Assembly (NCBI RefSeq): GCF_001629705.1
Contig: NZ_CP015378.1
Span: 2,108,001 to 2,172,000 of the forward strand
Direction of reading: 5' to 3'
DNA length: 64,000 nt
Source of the DNA: Fictibacillus phosphorivorans
GTDB taxonomy: Bacteria > Bacillota > Bacilli > Bacillales > Fictibacillaceae
Part shown: in pieces, positions 26,795 through 35,779 of the stretch
Numbering within the stretch: position 1 is the stretch's first letter
Layout: each line of letters starts with the position of its first letter
Translations under genes and position numbers: made by a program
Notes under the pieces: model-generated
Told to the model about the DNA's origin: nothing
What the model saw: only the letters and a program-made list of their open reading frames with translations
Databases searched by the model: none

Positions 26795-27166
26795 TTATTC
26801 ACGCCAAAATTTTGTGTAATGAGCTTTATCCTCTATATTAAATGAAATCATTTTTTCAAGCAGTTCATAATTCACTTCATCTTTCCAGCGAATGCGGAAC
26901 AATCCTTTTGTAAACGTATAACCAGCCTTCTTAATATCGTCAGCAAACTTCACCATCGTTACTTCTTCAGGTGCTATACTAATGTGCTGCTTAGCCATTG
27001 AGATTCCTATAATAAATGTACCGTGATCAGTATACATCGGAGTATTCCACTTGAATTGTGGTTCTAGAGATGGGAACTTTTCAGCCACCCATTTCAAAAC
27101 CTCGTCCATTCGATTCCGGTGATCAGGGTCATCAATACCTGCTAAATAATCTGAAAAAACTTCCAT
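26795..27166 (-). CDS. YdhG/DUF1801-type protein
   Basis: A 123-residue protein with the DUF1801 pattern: [23 protein letters not shown], then [20 protein letters not shown] and [14 protein letters not shown], and late [14 protein letters not shown]. The closest bacillar homologue type is YdhG, described as a frataxin-like iron chaperone; family membership is clear but iron function is inferred. AAGGAGG precedes ATG 27166. Confidence 0.8.
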   Translation of the reverse strand: MEVFSDYLAGIDDPDHRNRMDEVLKWVAEKFPSLEPQFKWNTPMYTDHGTFIIGISMAKQHISIAPEEVTMVKFADDIKKAGYTFTKGLFRIRWKDEVNYELLEKMISFNIEDKAHYTKFWRE

Positions 27167-27261
27167 AATTTCCTCCTTAAACGATCTAAACTTCCGACTA
27201 TCTTCTACTTTTTAGTGTAAGTATTTTTCAAGTTTATAGCAAATGGATAACTGATTTGTTT

Positions 27262-28125
27262 TTACTTGTTTGAACAACTTTGACACCCGACTCCTTTTAC
27301 ACGGTCTTTCACTCTAGCTGTATATTCTTCACCACAATTTTTGCAGATCCACCAAACGTTATTGTATGAAGTAACGGAAACATCTTTAGGTGTTTTATGT
27401 ACACCAAACATTGTTCCATTGCGATCAGGATGCCATTCAGCTGCAATCTCTGGATACATCATATACAGAGATTGCTCAATTTTTGTACACTCTGGACAAC
27501 GGGACTTATTCTTAATACGTTTTCGAATTTTTTCCCGCCAAACATGTCCTTTTTCACATACCCATGCCACTTCCTCATTTGAATTATATACTACCTCTTG
27601 TGGAGTTATCTCATTGTTAATGGTAGACCATTCTTTTATCAGCTCGGGATGAACGGTTGCCAAACAGTTCTTTTCGTAAGCCTTTTTATCTGAGCAATAT
27701 ACACATACACTTTTAGGATTATGTATACGATTTTTTACCGTTTCTTCCCACTCATGTCCTCTTTTACACATCCACCATCTTCGCGGCCAATCCTCCTGGC
27801 TGTCAACATCCGTAACAGATAGGTTATAGTTTCGAGACGGATGCCATTGTTGACTTAGTTCAGGATCTGCCACAGCTAACGTTTCGCTCTTAACTTCTTC
27901 AAACTGATACGATCGTTTTAAAGCTCTTTCTTCTCTTACACAATCCGAACATTCTAAATTCTTCTTATACCGCTCCCGAATAGTCGATCCCCATTCATGC
28001 CCTTTTGAACAAACCCACCATATGTATTCATAACTACCAAAACTCGTTTGGCCAGGTTCAATACCTTTATTTTTTGTAGGATGCCATTGTGATAATAATT
28101 TACTCGGTAATAACATCTGCTTCAA
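27262..28125 (-). CDS. Zinc-ribbon repeat protein (four treble-clef units)
   Basis: A 287-residue protein made of four repeats of about 65-70 residues. Each begins with a WHPTKN-like segment and holds paired zinc ligands: CSKGHEW with CSDC, CKRGHEW with CVYC, CEKGHVW with CPEC and CKNCGEE with CQSC. This is the probable zinc-ribbon domain family found next to, or fused with, nucleases and restriction-type proteins, but here there is no catalytic domain. It starts at TTG 28125 after AAAGGG. DNA or RNA binding is plausible; the function is unknown. Confidence 0.8.
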   Translation of the reverse strand: MKQMLLPSKLLSQWHPTKNKGIEPGQTSFGSYEYIWWVCSKGHEWGSTIRERYKKNLECSDCVREERALKRSYQFEEVKSETLAVADPELSQQWHPSRNYNLSVTDVDSQEDWPRRWWMCKRGHEWEETVKNRIHNPKSVCVYCSDKKAYEKNCLATVHPELIKEWSTINNEITPQEVVYNSNEEVAWVCEKGHVWREKIRKRIKNKSRCPECTKIEQSLYMMYPEIAAEWHPDRNGTMFGVHKTPKDVSVTSYNNVWWICKNCGEEYTARVKDRVKGVGCQSCSNK

Positions 28126-28329
28126 ATTTTCAACCCTTTCTCATTCAAACAGAATGAATAATAAAAAAGAACTACACAAAAGACCTTTGTATAGTTAATT
28201 ATACCTATAAATCCGCTGAATGAACTTGGGAAAATTATAGTTAAATAGACCTTATAAACATAGGTTTGTATTTGGTTTTTTCCCAACTTTGTATGTTTTG
28301 AGGTTTACAAGTCTTGTTTGTGAGCTTAT

Positions 28330-28362
28330 AAAAAAACTCTCCTTCGTAAAGAAGAAGAGTTC
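28330..28362 (-). terminator. Intrinsic terminator
   Basis: AGAACTCTTCTTC and GAAGGAGAGTT pair and are followed by TTTTTTATAAG on the minus strand, after the molybdopterin oxidoreductase gene. Confidence 0.8.
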
Positions 28363-28379
28363 TGTTTATGAATTATGCA

Positions 28380-30416
28380 TTAATACTTACCGATACTCAC
28401 TTTTCCAGAAAAGAACGTTGCTCCCCCACCCATATCTGCTATGCGATCGGGTGTTAGTGAATTGACTAGATGCTTCGTGTCTTGATCTGCTCCCCACAAC
28501 CCTTGGGTAACCGCTACACCACGGAGAACATTCTCACCAACACTGGCCTTTAGTATACATTCTCCTTGCTCATTCCATACGCGTACTTTATCTCCGTCTA
28601 TGACTCCTGCTTGATCAGCATCAAACTGATTCAACACAATTTCAGGTTCTTTTTCTAATCGTGTATGTTTTTTCTGGTTGGCAAACGTAGAGTTAAGGAA
28701 GTTATGATTCGGCCCTGCAATAAATTGAAGTGGATGAACAGAATCGTTAACTATAGGAATATAAGTAGGCAGTGCAGGATAGCCGTCCTGCTTCATCTTC
28801 TCAGAATACAGTTCTATTTTTCCACTCGGTGTTGGTAGCTCTGTTGGAAATTCCACCTGTGCCTTGACGTATTGTTTTTCACTCAGTACCTCAAAGTCTA
28901 TTTGCACAATACCCGGGTTTGAAAGGAGATCTAAAGCTTGATCTATCAGTTCTGCTTCTGTTTCCTCAAATGCTTTTTCTGTAAAACCCATGCCTTTAGC
29001 AAGTAAGCGGAACACTTCAACATTAGACTTTGACTCGCCGTAGGATTCGATTACGGGCTGTTGTAGTTGAATATAGTGATGCCAATACGATGTGTAAAAA
29101 TCTGTGTTTTCAAACGAAGACGTAGATGGTAATACAATGTCTGCATACATGGCAGTCTCTGTTAAAAATAAATCATGTACTACCGTAAATAGGTCTTCTC
29201 GTTCTAATCCTTTCCGAACCTTGTTCCCTGCAGGCGCCACTACAGCAGGATTTGTCCCATATACAAAAAGTGATTTTATAGGAGGATCTAAAGTAAGCAA
29301 AGCTTCTCCAAGCAGATTCATGTTGATCACACGTGTGTTTTTATTTTGCTGCAGATCAGGGCGTTGTAAGTTAGCCGTGTTAAACGCAAGATAAGCAGAA
29401 TTCCCTTTGATCGCTCCTCCACCTTTTACAAGCCATTGCCCTGTTAAAGCAGGCAAACAAGAAACGGTTCTCACAAACATACCGCCATTGTCATGATGCT
29501 GTGGTCCGTTTCCAATCCGAAGAAACGCAGGAGACGTTTGGCCATACATCCGAGCAAGCTTTAAAATATCCTCTACAGGTATTCCCGTAATGCTAGAAAC
29601 CGTGATCGGATCATACTGCTCAACATGTTTTCGCAACTCTTCATGTCCAACAGTGTACTGGTCCAAAAAAGAGTCATCCACCATGTTCTCAGCAAATAGA
29701 ATATGCATCAAACCTAATGCGAGAGCCGTATCTGTTCCTGGTAAGATAGGAATGAACCAGTCTGCAAATCTAGCAGTCTGATTTTTATGGACGTCAATGA
29801 CAACGATCTTCGCTCCGTTTTGTTTACGAGCTTGTTGGGCAAGTGATACTTGATGCATATTCGTACTAACAGCGTTAATCCCCCAGAAAATGAACAGTTT
29901 GGAGTGAATGGTATCCTCAGGGTCAATACCGAAACTCGCACCCATCGTATATTTGTAGCCCGCTGCACCTGCCGAGTTACAGATGCTTCGATCCAGCTTG
30001 GAAGCTCCTAGTCTATGAAAAAAACGGCGGTCCATCCCTTCGGCAGCGAGATTACCCATATTTCCATAAAAGCTATAAGGTAGGATGCTCTCAGCGCTGT
30101 CGGTTTGAAGCAAGTCCTTCCATTTCCCAGTAATGGTGGTAATCGCTTCATTCCAGCTGATTTGTTCGAAATGTCCTTCCCCTTTTGCTCCAACACGCTT
30201 CATCGGATATTTTAACCGCTTTTCATCATAAAGGCGTTCAGTCATGTTTCGAACTTTATTACAAATGAATCCTTTCGTGACCGGGTGATTGGGATCACCT
30301 TCCACTTTTACAATTTTTCCGTTTTCTTTATGGAGGAGTAATCCACATTGATCCGGACAGTCTAACGAACACACTGAAGGAAAAACACCGGTGGGTCTAT
30401 CTACAAAACTGGGCAT
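28380..30416 (-). CDS. Molybdopterin oxidoreductase (YoaE-like)
   Basis: A 678-residue member of the DMSO reductase/formate dehydrogenase superfamily. The N-terminus binds a 4Fe-4S cluster (VCSLDCPDQCG, then FICNK), followed by the molybdopterin guanine dinucleotide domains (LFIFWGINAVSTNMHQ, LFVYGTNPAVVAPAGN) and the C-terminal dinucleotide-binding beta-barrel (FIAGPNHNFLNSTF, VWNEQGECILKAS). No Tat signal is present, so it is cytosolic like YoaE. ATG 30416 follows AAGGAGAACGC. The substrate is unknown and no partner subunit lies nearby. Confidence 0.9.
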   Translation of the reverse strand: MPSFVDRPTGVFPSVCSLDCPDQCGLLLHKENGKIVKVEGDPNHPVTKGFICNKVRNMTERLYDEKRLKYPMKRVGAKGEGHFEQISWNEAITTITGKWKDLLQTDSAESILPYSFYGNMGNLAAEGMDRRFFHRLGASKLDRSICNSAGAAGYKYTMGASFGIDPEDTIHSKLFIFWGINAVSTNMHQVSLAQQARKQNGAKIVVIDVHKNQTARFADWFIPILPGTDTALALGLMHILFAENMVDDSFLDQYTVGHEELRKHVEQYDPITVSSITGIPVEDILKLARMYGQTSPAFLRIGNGPQHHDNGGMFVRTVSCLPALTGQWLVKGGGAIKGNSAYLAFNTANLQRPDLQQNKNTRVINMNLLGEALLTLDPPIKSLFVYGTNPAVVAPAGNKVRKGLEREDLFTVVHDLFLTETAMYADIVLPSTSSFENTDFYTSYWHHYIQLQQPVIESYGESKSNVEVFRLLAKGMGFTEKAFEETEAELIDQALDLLSNPGIVQIDFEVLSEKQYVKAQVEFPTELPTPSGKIELYSEKMKQDGYPALPTYIPIVNDSVHPLQFIAGPNHNFLNSTFANQKKHTRLEKEPEIVLNQFDADQAGVIDGDKVRVWNEQGECILKASVGENVLRGVAVTQGLWGADQDTKHLVNSLTPDRIADMGGGATFFSGKVSIGKY

Positions 30417-30471
30417 ATGCGTTCTCCTTTCCAAGATGTCAATTCATTTTGTTTCATACTACATTTATTTT

Positions 30472-30894
30472 TTAATCTGAAATTTCCCAGTCAGGGTTCC
30501 AAACGACTTCCCACAAGTGTCCATCTGGATCTTGAAAGTGACCAGAATATCCACCCCAAAACGTTTCATGAGCTGGATCTGATATTGTTGCTCCTGCAAG
30601 CTCCGCTTCTTTCATAATCATATCAACTTCTGCTTTACTTCCAACATTATGACCGAGAGTAAATTCAGTAGAATTCGGTGTTCCACCTGAAACCTTAGCC
30701 TCATGTGATAGATTTTTGCGGTTCCAAATGGCAAGCTTTAATCCCTGTTGCATATCAAAAAAAGCGACAGCTCCATGCTCAAACTCCTTCCCTATAATTC
30801 CTTTAGTCGGGAAACCTAAACCATCTCTATAAAATTGTAGTGCTCTCTCTACGTCTTCAACCCCTAATGTAATGACCGTAACTCGAGGTTTCAT
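30472..30894 (-). CDS. VOC-family (glyoxalase-like) protein
   Basis: A 140-residue protein with the vicinal oxygen chelate fold: VITLGVEDVERALQFYRDGLG at the start and GYSGHFQDPDGHLWEVVWNP at the end, the latter holding the metal-binding His/Glu positions of the fold. It is probably a dioxygenase or resistance-type VOC protein. The substrate is not known. Confidence 0.88.
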   Translation of the reverse strand: MKPRVTVITLGVEDVERALQFYRDGLGFPTKGIIGKEFEHGAVAFFDMQQGLKLAIWNRKNLSHEAKVSGGTPNSTEFTLGHNVGSKAEVDMIMKEAELAGATISDPAHETFWGGYSGHFQDPDGHLWEVVWNPDWEISD

Positions 30895-30939
30895 AGTCTC
30901 ATCTCAATTCGTTAAGATTTTTGATTTTTAAAAGTGCCT

Positions 30940-31698
30940 TTATAAGAAGGATAAACGATCCTCTTCGAGACTGATACCATTGAATTTTGCCCATTCAGCT
31001 GTAGAGCTCCACAAATCACCAACAAAGCTTTTTAATTTTTGTACTTCTGTATGTAAAGATAATACTTCTTTTATGTTCATTTCATAATGATCCGGTAAAC
31101 TAGGCAGTTTAAACGCTTCTTCATACATGGATCTGCTCGATAAAAATTTATGATGGTTTTTTAATCCAACCAACATCGTTGCCCAATAAGCAACCTGCCG
31201 TGCCCCATGTGCGGCTACAATCGTGTCTGTTTCTTTTGCCGTAAAAATTTTATAAACATGTTCATACATATCCGCAAGAGCATCTTTCATTAAGACATTG
31301 AAATCAGTTTGTGACTCCGTGTTCAATGCTATTTCTTTTAGAGACTCATATAAGTTTGTTGGATCATGAAGAATCTTACACGTGAACAACACATCACCTT
31401 TTACACACCATTCGTAATCCATGCTTCTTGCTTTTGATGTAATCTTATCAATTGTATTAAAACTAATACCTACGAACATTCCGTTATAAAAGAAAGGATA
31501 CCATTCACTTTCCCTGCTATCCACTACCACTCGTAACTCCAAATCAGACTGGGGACGATCAATTCCTTTCGCAGTTGATCCTTCAATTGCAACCGAAATT
31601 AAACGCTCTCCATACTTAGTTATTAGAGTTTCAAGTATCTCATTTGCAACATGTAATCTGTCATCTGTAGTAAATTCTAGTGGTTTCCAACTAGTCAT
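30940..31698 (-). CDS. ANT(4')/KNT-like nucleotidyltransferase
   Basis: A 252-residue protein with the kanamycin nucleotidyltransferase layout: an N-terminal nucleotidyltransferase core with VAIEGSTAKGIDRPQSDLELRVV (Gly-Ser motif plus the SDxE metal ligands) and a C-terminal helical domain including AYWATMLVGLKNHHKFLSSRS and LPSLPDHYEMNIKEVL, matching the helical half of AadD-type enzymes. Aminoglycoside O-adenylylation is possible but not proven. It is chromosomal, with codon use like its neighbours and no mobile element nearby. Confidence 0.75.
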   Translation of the reverse strand: MTSWKPLEFTTDDRLHVANEILETLITKYGERLISVAIEGSTAKGIDRPQSDLELRVVVDSRESEWYPFFYNGMFVGISFNTIDKITSKARSMDYEWCVKGDVLFTCKILHDPTNLYESLKEIALNTESQTDFNVLMKDALADMYEHVYKIFTAKETDTIVAAHGARQVAYWATMLVGLKNHHKFLSSRSMYEEAFKLPSLPDHYEMNIKEVLSLHTEVQKLKSFVGDLWSSTAEWAKFNGISLEEDRLSFL

Positions 31699-31722
31699 TA
31701 TTGAACTCCTTTTAAACAGTTA

Positions 31723-32469
31723 TTACTTTTTTGATGCTTTTATAATAAAAGTAGCTGGAACAAGATTTGCTTTTTGAGTGGAATACCACTTCGCGGGATT
31801 TTCAGATTGTTCATCTGGTAAGCAAACATCATCTATTACTTTTTCTATCATAAAACCTGCCTCAATTAAAGTATTTATGTAAGTGCTTAACTTCCTGTGA
31901 TGAATGACGGCTAGATTCTGCCAACCTTCATTATATTCAGGTCCTTCAATAACATAAGATTTGTTAAAGGTAAATGAAGATTCCTCAAACTTCAATCGAT
32001 CATGAAGCGGATGTTCCCAACTGAAGACAAACGTACCACCAGGTTTTAAATAGTCGTATATATGTGAAAAAGTTCGACTTAGATCTGTCGTCCAACCTAA
32101 AGCGTAAATCGAATAAACAATATCAAAATAGCCGATTGGTAACCCTGGGTTTTCTTCCATAGGAGATTCTACTAATTTCACCTCTGCTTGTTGGTCCTTT
32201 AAAACCTTTCTGGCCGTCTCGATCTGCTTTGTGCACAGATCTAATCCCCATAATTCTCTAGCCTCTTCTTTCCCCATATATTGTAAAGAATGTCCACTAC
32301 CACAACCAATATCCAAAACCTTTTTACCGCATATCGAACCAAATAACTTTAGTTGTGCTTCAGTTAATGCAAATGGGCCGTATTCAGGAAGTGCTGTTCG
32401 ACCGAAAAAGCGTTCGGCTGATATCTCCCACCTTTGTTTATTCATTTTTAATATTTCAGTTGCTTCCAC
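31723..32469 (-). CDS. Class I SAM-dependent methyltransferase
   Basis: A Rossmann methyltransferase with motif I KVLDIGCGSGHSLQYMG, WGLDLCTKQIE (motif II) and FDIVYSIYALGWTTDLS, then FSWEHPLHDRL in the distal domain. About 248 residues. The start is uncertain: GTG 32469 sits 10 bases after AAAGGA, GTG 32478 is too close to it, and ATG 32445 has no ribosome site. The adjacent ANT-like gene is 24 bases away on the same strand, so the pair may be co-transcribed. The substrate is unknown. Confidence 0.85.
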   Translation of the reverse strand: MEATEILKMNKQRWEISAERFFGRTALPEYGPFALTEAQLKLFGSICGKKVLDIGCGSGHSLQYMGKEEARELWGLDLCTKQIETARKVLKDQQAEVKLVESPMEENPGLPIGYFDIVYSIYALGWTTDLSRTFSHIYDYLKPGGTFVFSWEHPLHDRLKFEESSFTFNKSYVIEGPEYNEGWQNLAVIHHRKLSTYINTLIEAGFMIEKVIDDVCLPDEQSENPAKWYSTQKANLVPATFIIKASKK

Positions 32470-32676
32470 AAGTGTCACGTCCTTTATAAGTCCTTTTCAT
32501 GTAGATTAGTATTCTGATTTATGAGAATAAGGACTTCAATATAAAAACACGTTAATCCTTCTTGACTTAAAAAAATCGAAAAAAGAATACATACAACGCA
32601 GATATAAATAATTCACTTTTAAAACAAGATTTAACATATAATGGAATAAAACGTTGATAGGAAAGGTGAGATATTG

Positions 32677-33057
32677 ATGAATTTAGCAAATAAAGGAGCC
32701 GTATGGGTATTAATCATTTTTGCATTCTTTACAATCATTTTTACTTTTGTTGAATTAAATCAACCTTATGAAACACCTGAAGACGCTCAATCTCGATTTG
32801 AAATACATATACCACCTCTTTATACCTTTTTAATGATTGGTGCGACTTATATCGTACATAAATGGAACAAAAAGTTGCATCTATTTGCTGGACCATGCTT
32901 TATTTTATTAGGTGGCTTTTGGTATCTCTGGATTTTCAGAACCTTTACAACAGGATGGGTTATGATGCAAGGTTTAGTTGGTCTCTTTATTAGTATAATC
33001 ACTTGCTTTATTCTAGTGATTTTTCATCTGTTTACAATTAGAAAACGAACAAGATAA
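32677..33057 (+). CDS. Predicted membrane protein of unknown function
   Basis: A 126-residue protein with four membrane segments (about residues 8-24, 45-60, 68-90 and 98-120). MNLANKGAVWVLIIFAFFTI starts it, a short polar loop with ETPEDAQSRFEI follows, and the C-terminus is basic (TIRKRTR). GAAAGGTGAGATATTG precedes ATG 32677. No family was recognised. Confidence 0.75.
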   Translation: MNLANKGAVWVLIIFAFFTIIFTFVELNQPYETPEDAQSRFEIHIPPLYTFLMIGATYIVHKWNKKLHLFAGPCFILLGGFWYLWIFRTFTTGWVMMQGLVGLFISIITCFILVIFHLFTIRKRTR

Positions 33058-33106
33058 ACTCTCTTGATCATTTATTTTATTTTCATTTAATAAGATAATG
33101 GAAATG

Positions 33107-33136
33107 AAAAAAGTCAGCAGATTATTCCGCTGACTT
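33107..33136. terminator. Bidirectional terminator
   Basis: AAAAAAGTCAGC and GCTGACTTTC pair around AGATTATTCC between the convergent small membrane protein gene and the TerC gene. Confidence 0.85.
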
Positions 33137-33149
33137 TCTTGTAATTTGT

Positions 33150-33923
33150 TTATAAAGATGTTTCATTCTTCTTCGATTTAGCAGGTGCAAACCATCCAAG
33201 TAGGGCGATACCCACTAACACACCGTAGAAGATGACAGTCCATACCGTACTGTGTGGAAAATCGTGATCTAACACTCCAATATCATTATGAGCAAGTGTA
33301 ATAACCGCAAGCTTCACACCTACCCATGCAACGATGGCATAAGCTGTTGTTTCTAAAGCAGGTCGTTGATCTAACAACTGAACAAACCAAGTTGCTGCAA
33401 ACTTAATCAAGATCAGACCCGCAACTCCTCCAAGAACAACTACGATGAATTGTCCACCGTCCATACCTCCAAAATCACCAAGTGGTGAATCTGGAAGACC
33501 TAGTGCAAGGGCAACTGCAGCTAGGATCGAATCGATAGCAAACGCTAAGTCAGCGATCGCGATCTTACCAACTGTCGGCCAGAATCCTTTTCCTTTTGCT
33601 TCTTCTTTTACTTCTTCTTGAATCTTTTCGTTTTCTTTACCGAATTTAGCTTGAATGACATGCTTCAAGCCAAGGTACAACAGATAAGCGGCTCCAATCG
33701 CTTGGATCTGCCAAACGTTCGCGATAAACGAAATAGCAAAAAGTGCACCGAAACGAAATACGAATGCCATAATTATTCCATAGCTGATCGCTCGTTTTTT
33801 CTGATCCTCAGGTAAATGTTTTGCGATAACCGCTAGTACTAGGGCATTGTCAGCAGATAACAATCCTTCCAGACCAATTAAAATTAATAATGCCCATCCG
33901 TACTCTAACCAAATTGAATCCAT
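33150..33923 (-). CDS. TerC-family membrane protein (YceF/YkoY-like)
   Basis: TerC-family integral membrane protein of 257 residues with about seven helices and the two acidic intramembrane motifs LLSADNALVLAV and DLAFAIDSILAAVAL. Bacillus subtilis YceF and YkoY are TerC members implicated in manganese efflux to load exoenzymes. ATG 33923 follows AAAGGAG. There is no visible yybP-ykoY manganese riboswitch in the leader, unlike ykoY. Substrate assignment is by family. Confidence 0.85.
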   Translation of the reverse strand: MDSIWLEYGWALLILIGLEGLLSADNALVLAVIAKHLPEDQKKRAISYGIIMAFVFRFGALFAISFIANVWQIQAIGAAYLLYLGLKHVIQAKFGKENEKIQEEVKEEAKGKGFWPTVGKIAIADLAFAIDSILAAVALALGLPDSPLGDFGGMDGGQFIVVVLGGVAGLILIKFAATWFVQLLDQRPALETTAYAIVAWVGVKLAVITLAHNDIGVLDHDFPHSTVWTVIFYGVLVGIALLGWFAPAKSKKNETSL

Positions 33924-33929
33924 CCACGA

Positions 33930-34228
33930 ATCTCCTTTCAAGTCGTAAAAATAATATGTACTATCCATAGAATGACCATATTAGTCGCAAGATACTCTTT
34001 CGAAAAATACTTGCACTACGATGAACGACTCTATACTAAAAAGATTATATATTATTTTTAAAGTTTTTACCTTATTTAATCAAATTTAAAACTTAACAAA
34101 GTTAGATGTTTAAAGGGTTTAGAGAGTTTCTAACGGGGTAATGTTTGATGGATTTTTTAAAATGTTTTTTTCAAATAGACAGCCTATTTATTTAGTGCGT
34201 TTCTATTTCATAAACGTATAAAAACTAA
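33930..34228. other. Intergenic region, no gene seen
   Basis: AT-rich leader and spacer upstream of the TerC gene. It should contain its promoter, but no clear -35/-10 pair, riboswitch-like block or short ORF with a ribosome site was identified. Confidence 0.4.
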
Positions 34229-34258
34229 AAACGAGGCTCCTTAGTTAGGAAGCCTCGG
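34229..34258 (-). terminator. Intrinsic terminator of the first PepSY gene
   Basis: CCGAGGCTTCC and GGAGCCTCG form a stem followed by TTTTTAG on the minus strand. Confidence 0.85.
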
Positions 34259-34269
34259 TTTATTACTGA

Positions 34270-34848
34270 TTAGTCGTTGTCCTTCGTATCAACTACAGCT
34301 TCACCGGTTACAGCGTCTACATGAACATCAATATCTTTTCCGTCTTTTTGAATTTCGAATTCATACACATAATCATCATCTAGATTCATTTCTTTAACCA
34401 TTCCTGAAACTTTTTTCAGTGCAATAGCTTGAGCTTGTTCAGCTGTAACCTTTATCTTAGCAGGATCTATCTGGTCATCGCGATCTGAACGTTCATCATC
34501 ATTAAGAGAATGATTATCTTCCTTATCATCATCGTTGTCATCTTGATCTTTCATAGCTTCTTCCACTTTAGAGATCTTTCCTGTTTCTGCAGCGATATCC
34601 AGGTCGTATTCTTTATCTCCATTAAGTACCTCGACCTCATATTTGTTTTTAAGACCATCACGGTCAAGTTCCAACTCAGTGATCGTTCCGCCTTTTGTTT
34701 CTTTTAATGCTACTTCTTTTGCTTGTTTTTCAGAAATCAGATTCTTAGCAGCAAAAGCGCTTGGCGTGTTCTCTACATAAGCATATGTTCCTATTCCAAT
34801 ACCACCGACTAATACTGTACCTGCAATGATTTTTGTTTGTTTTTTCAT
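34270..34848 (-). CDS. Exported PepSY-domain protein (two PepSY units)
   Basis: A 192-residue protein with an N-terminal signal or anchor (MKKQTKIIAGTVLVGGIGIG) and two PepSY domains, LISEKQAKEVALKETKGGTI with YEVEVLNGDKEYDLDI, and ITAEQAQ-like KVTAEQAQAIALKKVSGMVK with YEFEIQKDGKDIDVHV, separated by an extremely acidic linker (residues about 97-127). PepSY domains often restrain extracellular proteases or sense at the membrane. It lies downstream of a two-component system and a second PepSY gene, like the ykoGHI locus of Bacillus subtilis. Confidence 0.88.
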   Translation of the reverse strand: MKKQTKIIAGTVLVGGIGIGTYAYVENTPSAFAAKNLISEKQAKEVALKETKGGTITELELDRDGLKNKYEVEVLNGDKEYDLDIAAETGKISKVEEAMKDQDDNDDDKEDNHSLNDDERSDRDDQIDPAKIKVTAEQAQAIALKKVSGMVKEMNLDDDYVYEFEIQKDGKDIDVHVDAVTGEAVVDTKDND

Positions 34849-34956
34849 TTGTTGTTTCCTCCTTGTTTTAACTATATCCTTATAATAGACGGGTAAAATG
34901 AGAACAAAAGGAAGAGAAAATTAGAAAACGATGAGAAGCTTTGGTGATTTTTCTCA

Positions 34957-34990
34957 AAAAAATAAGAACGCTCTAAATTAGAGCATTCTT
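34957..34990 (-). terminator. Intrinsic terminator of the second PepSY gene
   Basis: AAGAATGCTC and GAGCGTTC pair around TAATTTA and are followed by a T-rich run on the minus strand; it overlaps the stop codon of the upstream gene. Confidence 0.75.
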
Positions 34991-35702
34991 AGTCACGATC
35001 TTTCGTTTCCATTGTTACGGAGTTTACCTCACCAGAAAACGCATTTATGATCACTTGTGCTTCTTTCGTTTTCGTTTCGACCTCTACTTCATAAACGATT
35101 ACACCGTCTTCATCATCTAACTCAATATCCGTAACGGTCCCTTTTACTTCATTTAGTGCGATTTGTCTGGCTTCTTCTTGTGTTATTTTTGTGCTTGGCT
35201 GAGCCGGTTCATCTTCATCTCCAGATTCAACCTCGTTTTTACTCTTAATGTCCCCAGTGGCCCTATTAATTTCTAAACGATATATTTTACCTTCGCTACT
35301 GACATGAACAACATAGACTCTATTCTCTTTATTAAATTCGGCGGATTTTACTTTTCCGTGTTTGGAAGCTATTTTTTCTGCTTCATCTTTTGTAATGTGT
35401 TCCTCTTGAACTTCTTCATTTTCTGTTCGATTCATGTTGAGAATTTCTCCTGAAACCGCATCAGACCAGATCACATAAACACCTTGTTCACTTTTCAGCA
35501 CTGTTTTGTATTGATGTTTATCATCTCTATTGGTTAATTCTGTAGATAGAATCTCTCCTGGATATTTTGCGCTTACGATTTTGTTCATTTTCTCTTTTTC
35601 TAATGTACTGCCTTGGCTTCCGTTCACCCACTCTCTTGATCCGAAAACAAGTAGGAGAATAACGACTATTATTCCAGAAATCACAACTGTTTTTTTGTTA
35701 AT
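34989..35702 (-). CDS. Exported PepSY-domain protein, probable ATT start
   Basis: A 237-residue exported protein with three PepSY-like units (KIVSAKYPGEILSTELTNRD; ITKDEAEKIASKHGKVKSAE; ITQEEARQIALNEVKGTVTD with YEVEVETKTKEAQVII) and an acidic linker. The best ribosome site, AAAGGGGG, lies 7 bases before an ATT at 35702, giving NKKTVVISGIIVVILLL, a proper signal anchor. The first conventional start, GTG 35684, is about 25 bases from that site and would leave a truncated N-terminus. This points to a rare ATT initiation codon, or an error at that base. It is third in the response regulator, kinase, PepSY operon. Confidence 0.85.
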   Translation of the reverse strand: MNKKTVVISGIIVVILLLVFGSREWVNGSQGSTLEKEKMNKIVSAKYPGEILSTELTNRDDKHQYKTVLKSEQGVYVIWSDAVSGEILNMNRTENEEVQEEHITKDEAEKIASKHGKVKSAEFNKENRVYVVHVSSEGKIYRLEINRATGDIKSKNEVESGDEDEPAQPSTKITQEEARQIALNEVKGTVTDIELDDEDGVIVYEVEVETKTKEAQVIINAFSGEVNSVTMETKDRD

Positions 35703-35779
35703 AGGTATTCCCCCTTTACATGGATTTTCTCATGTTAGAATGAAATCTCCATAAGAATCAGATGAGAAAATGATGAGAA

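Noticed and set aside
33924..34120. Manganese (yybP-ykoY) riboswitch upstream of the TerC gene
   Set aside because: Because ykoY carries such a leader I looked for its conserved loops, but no matching blocks or terminator were found.
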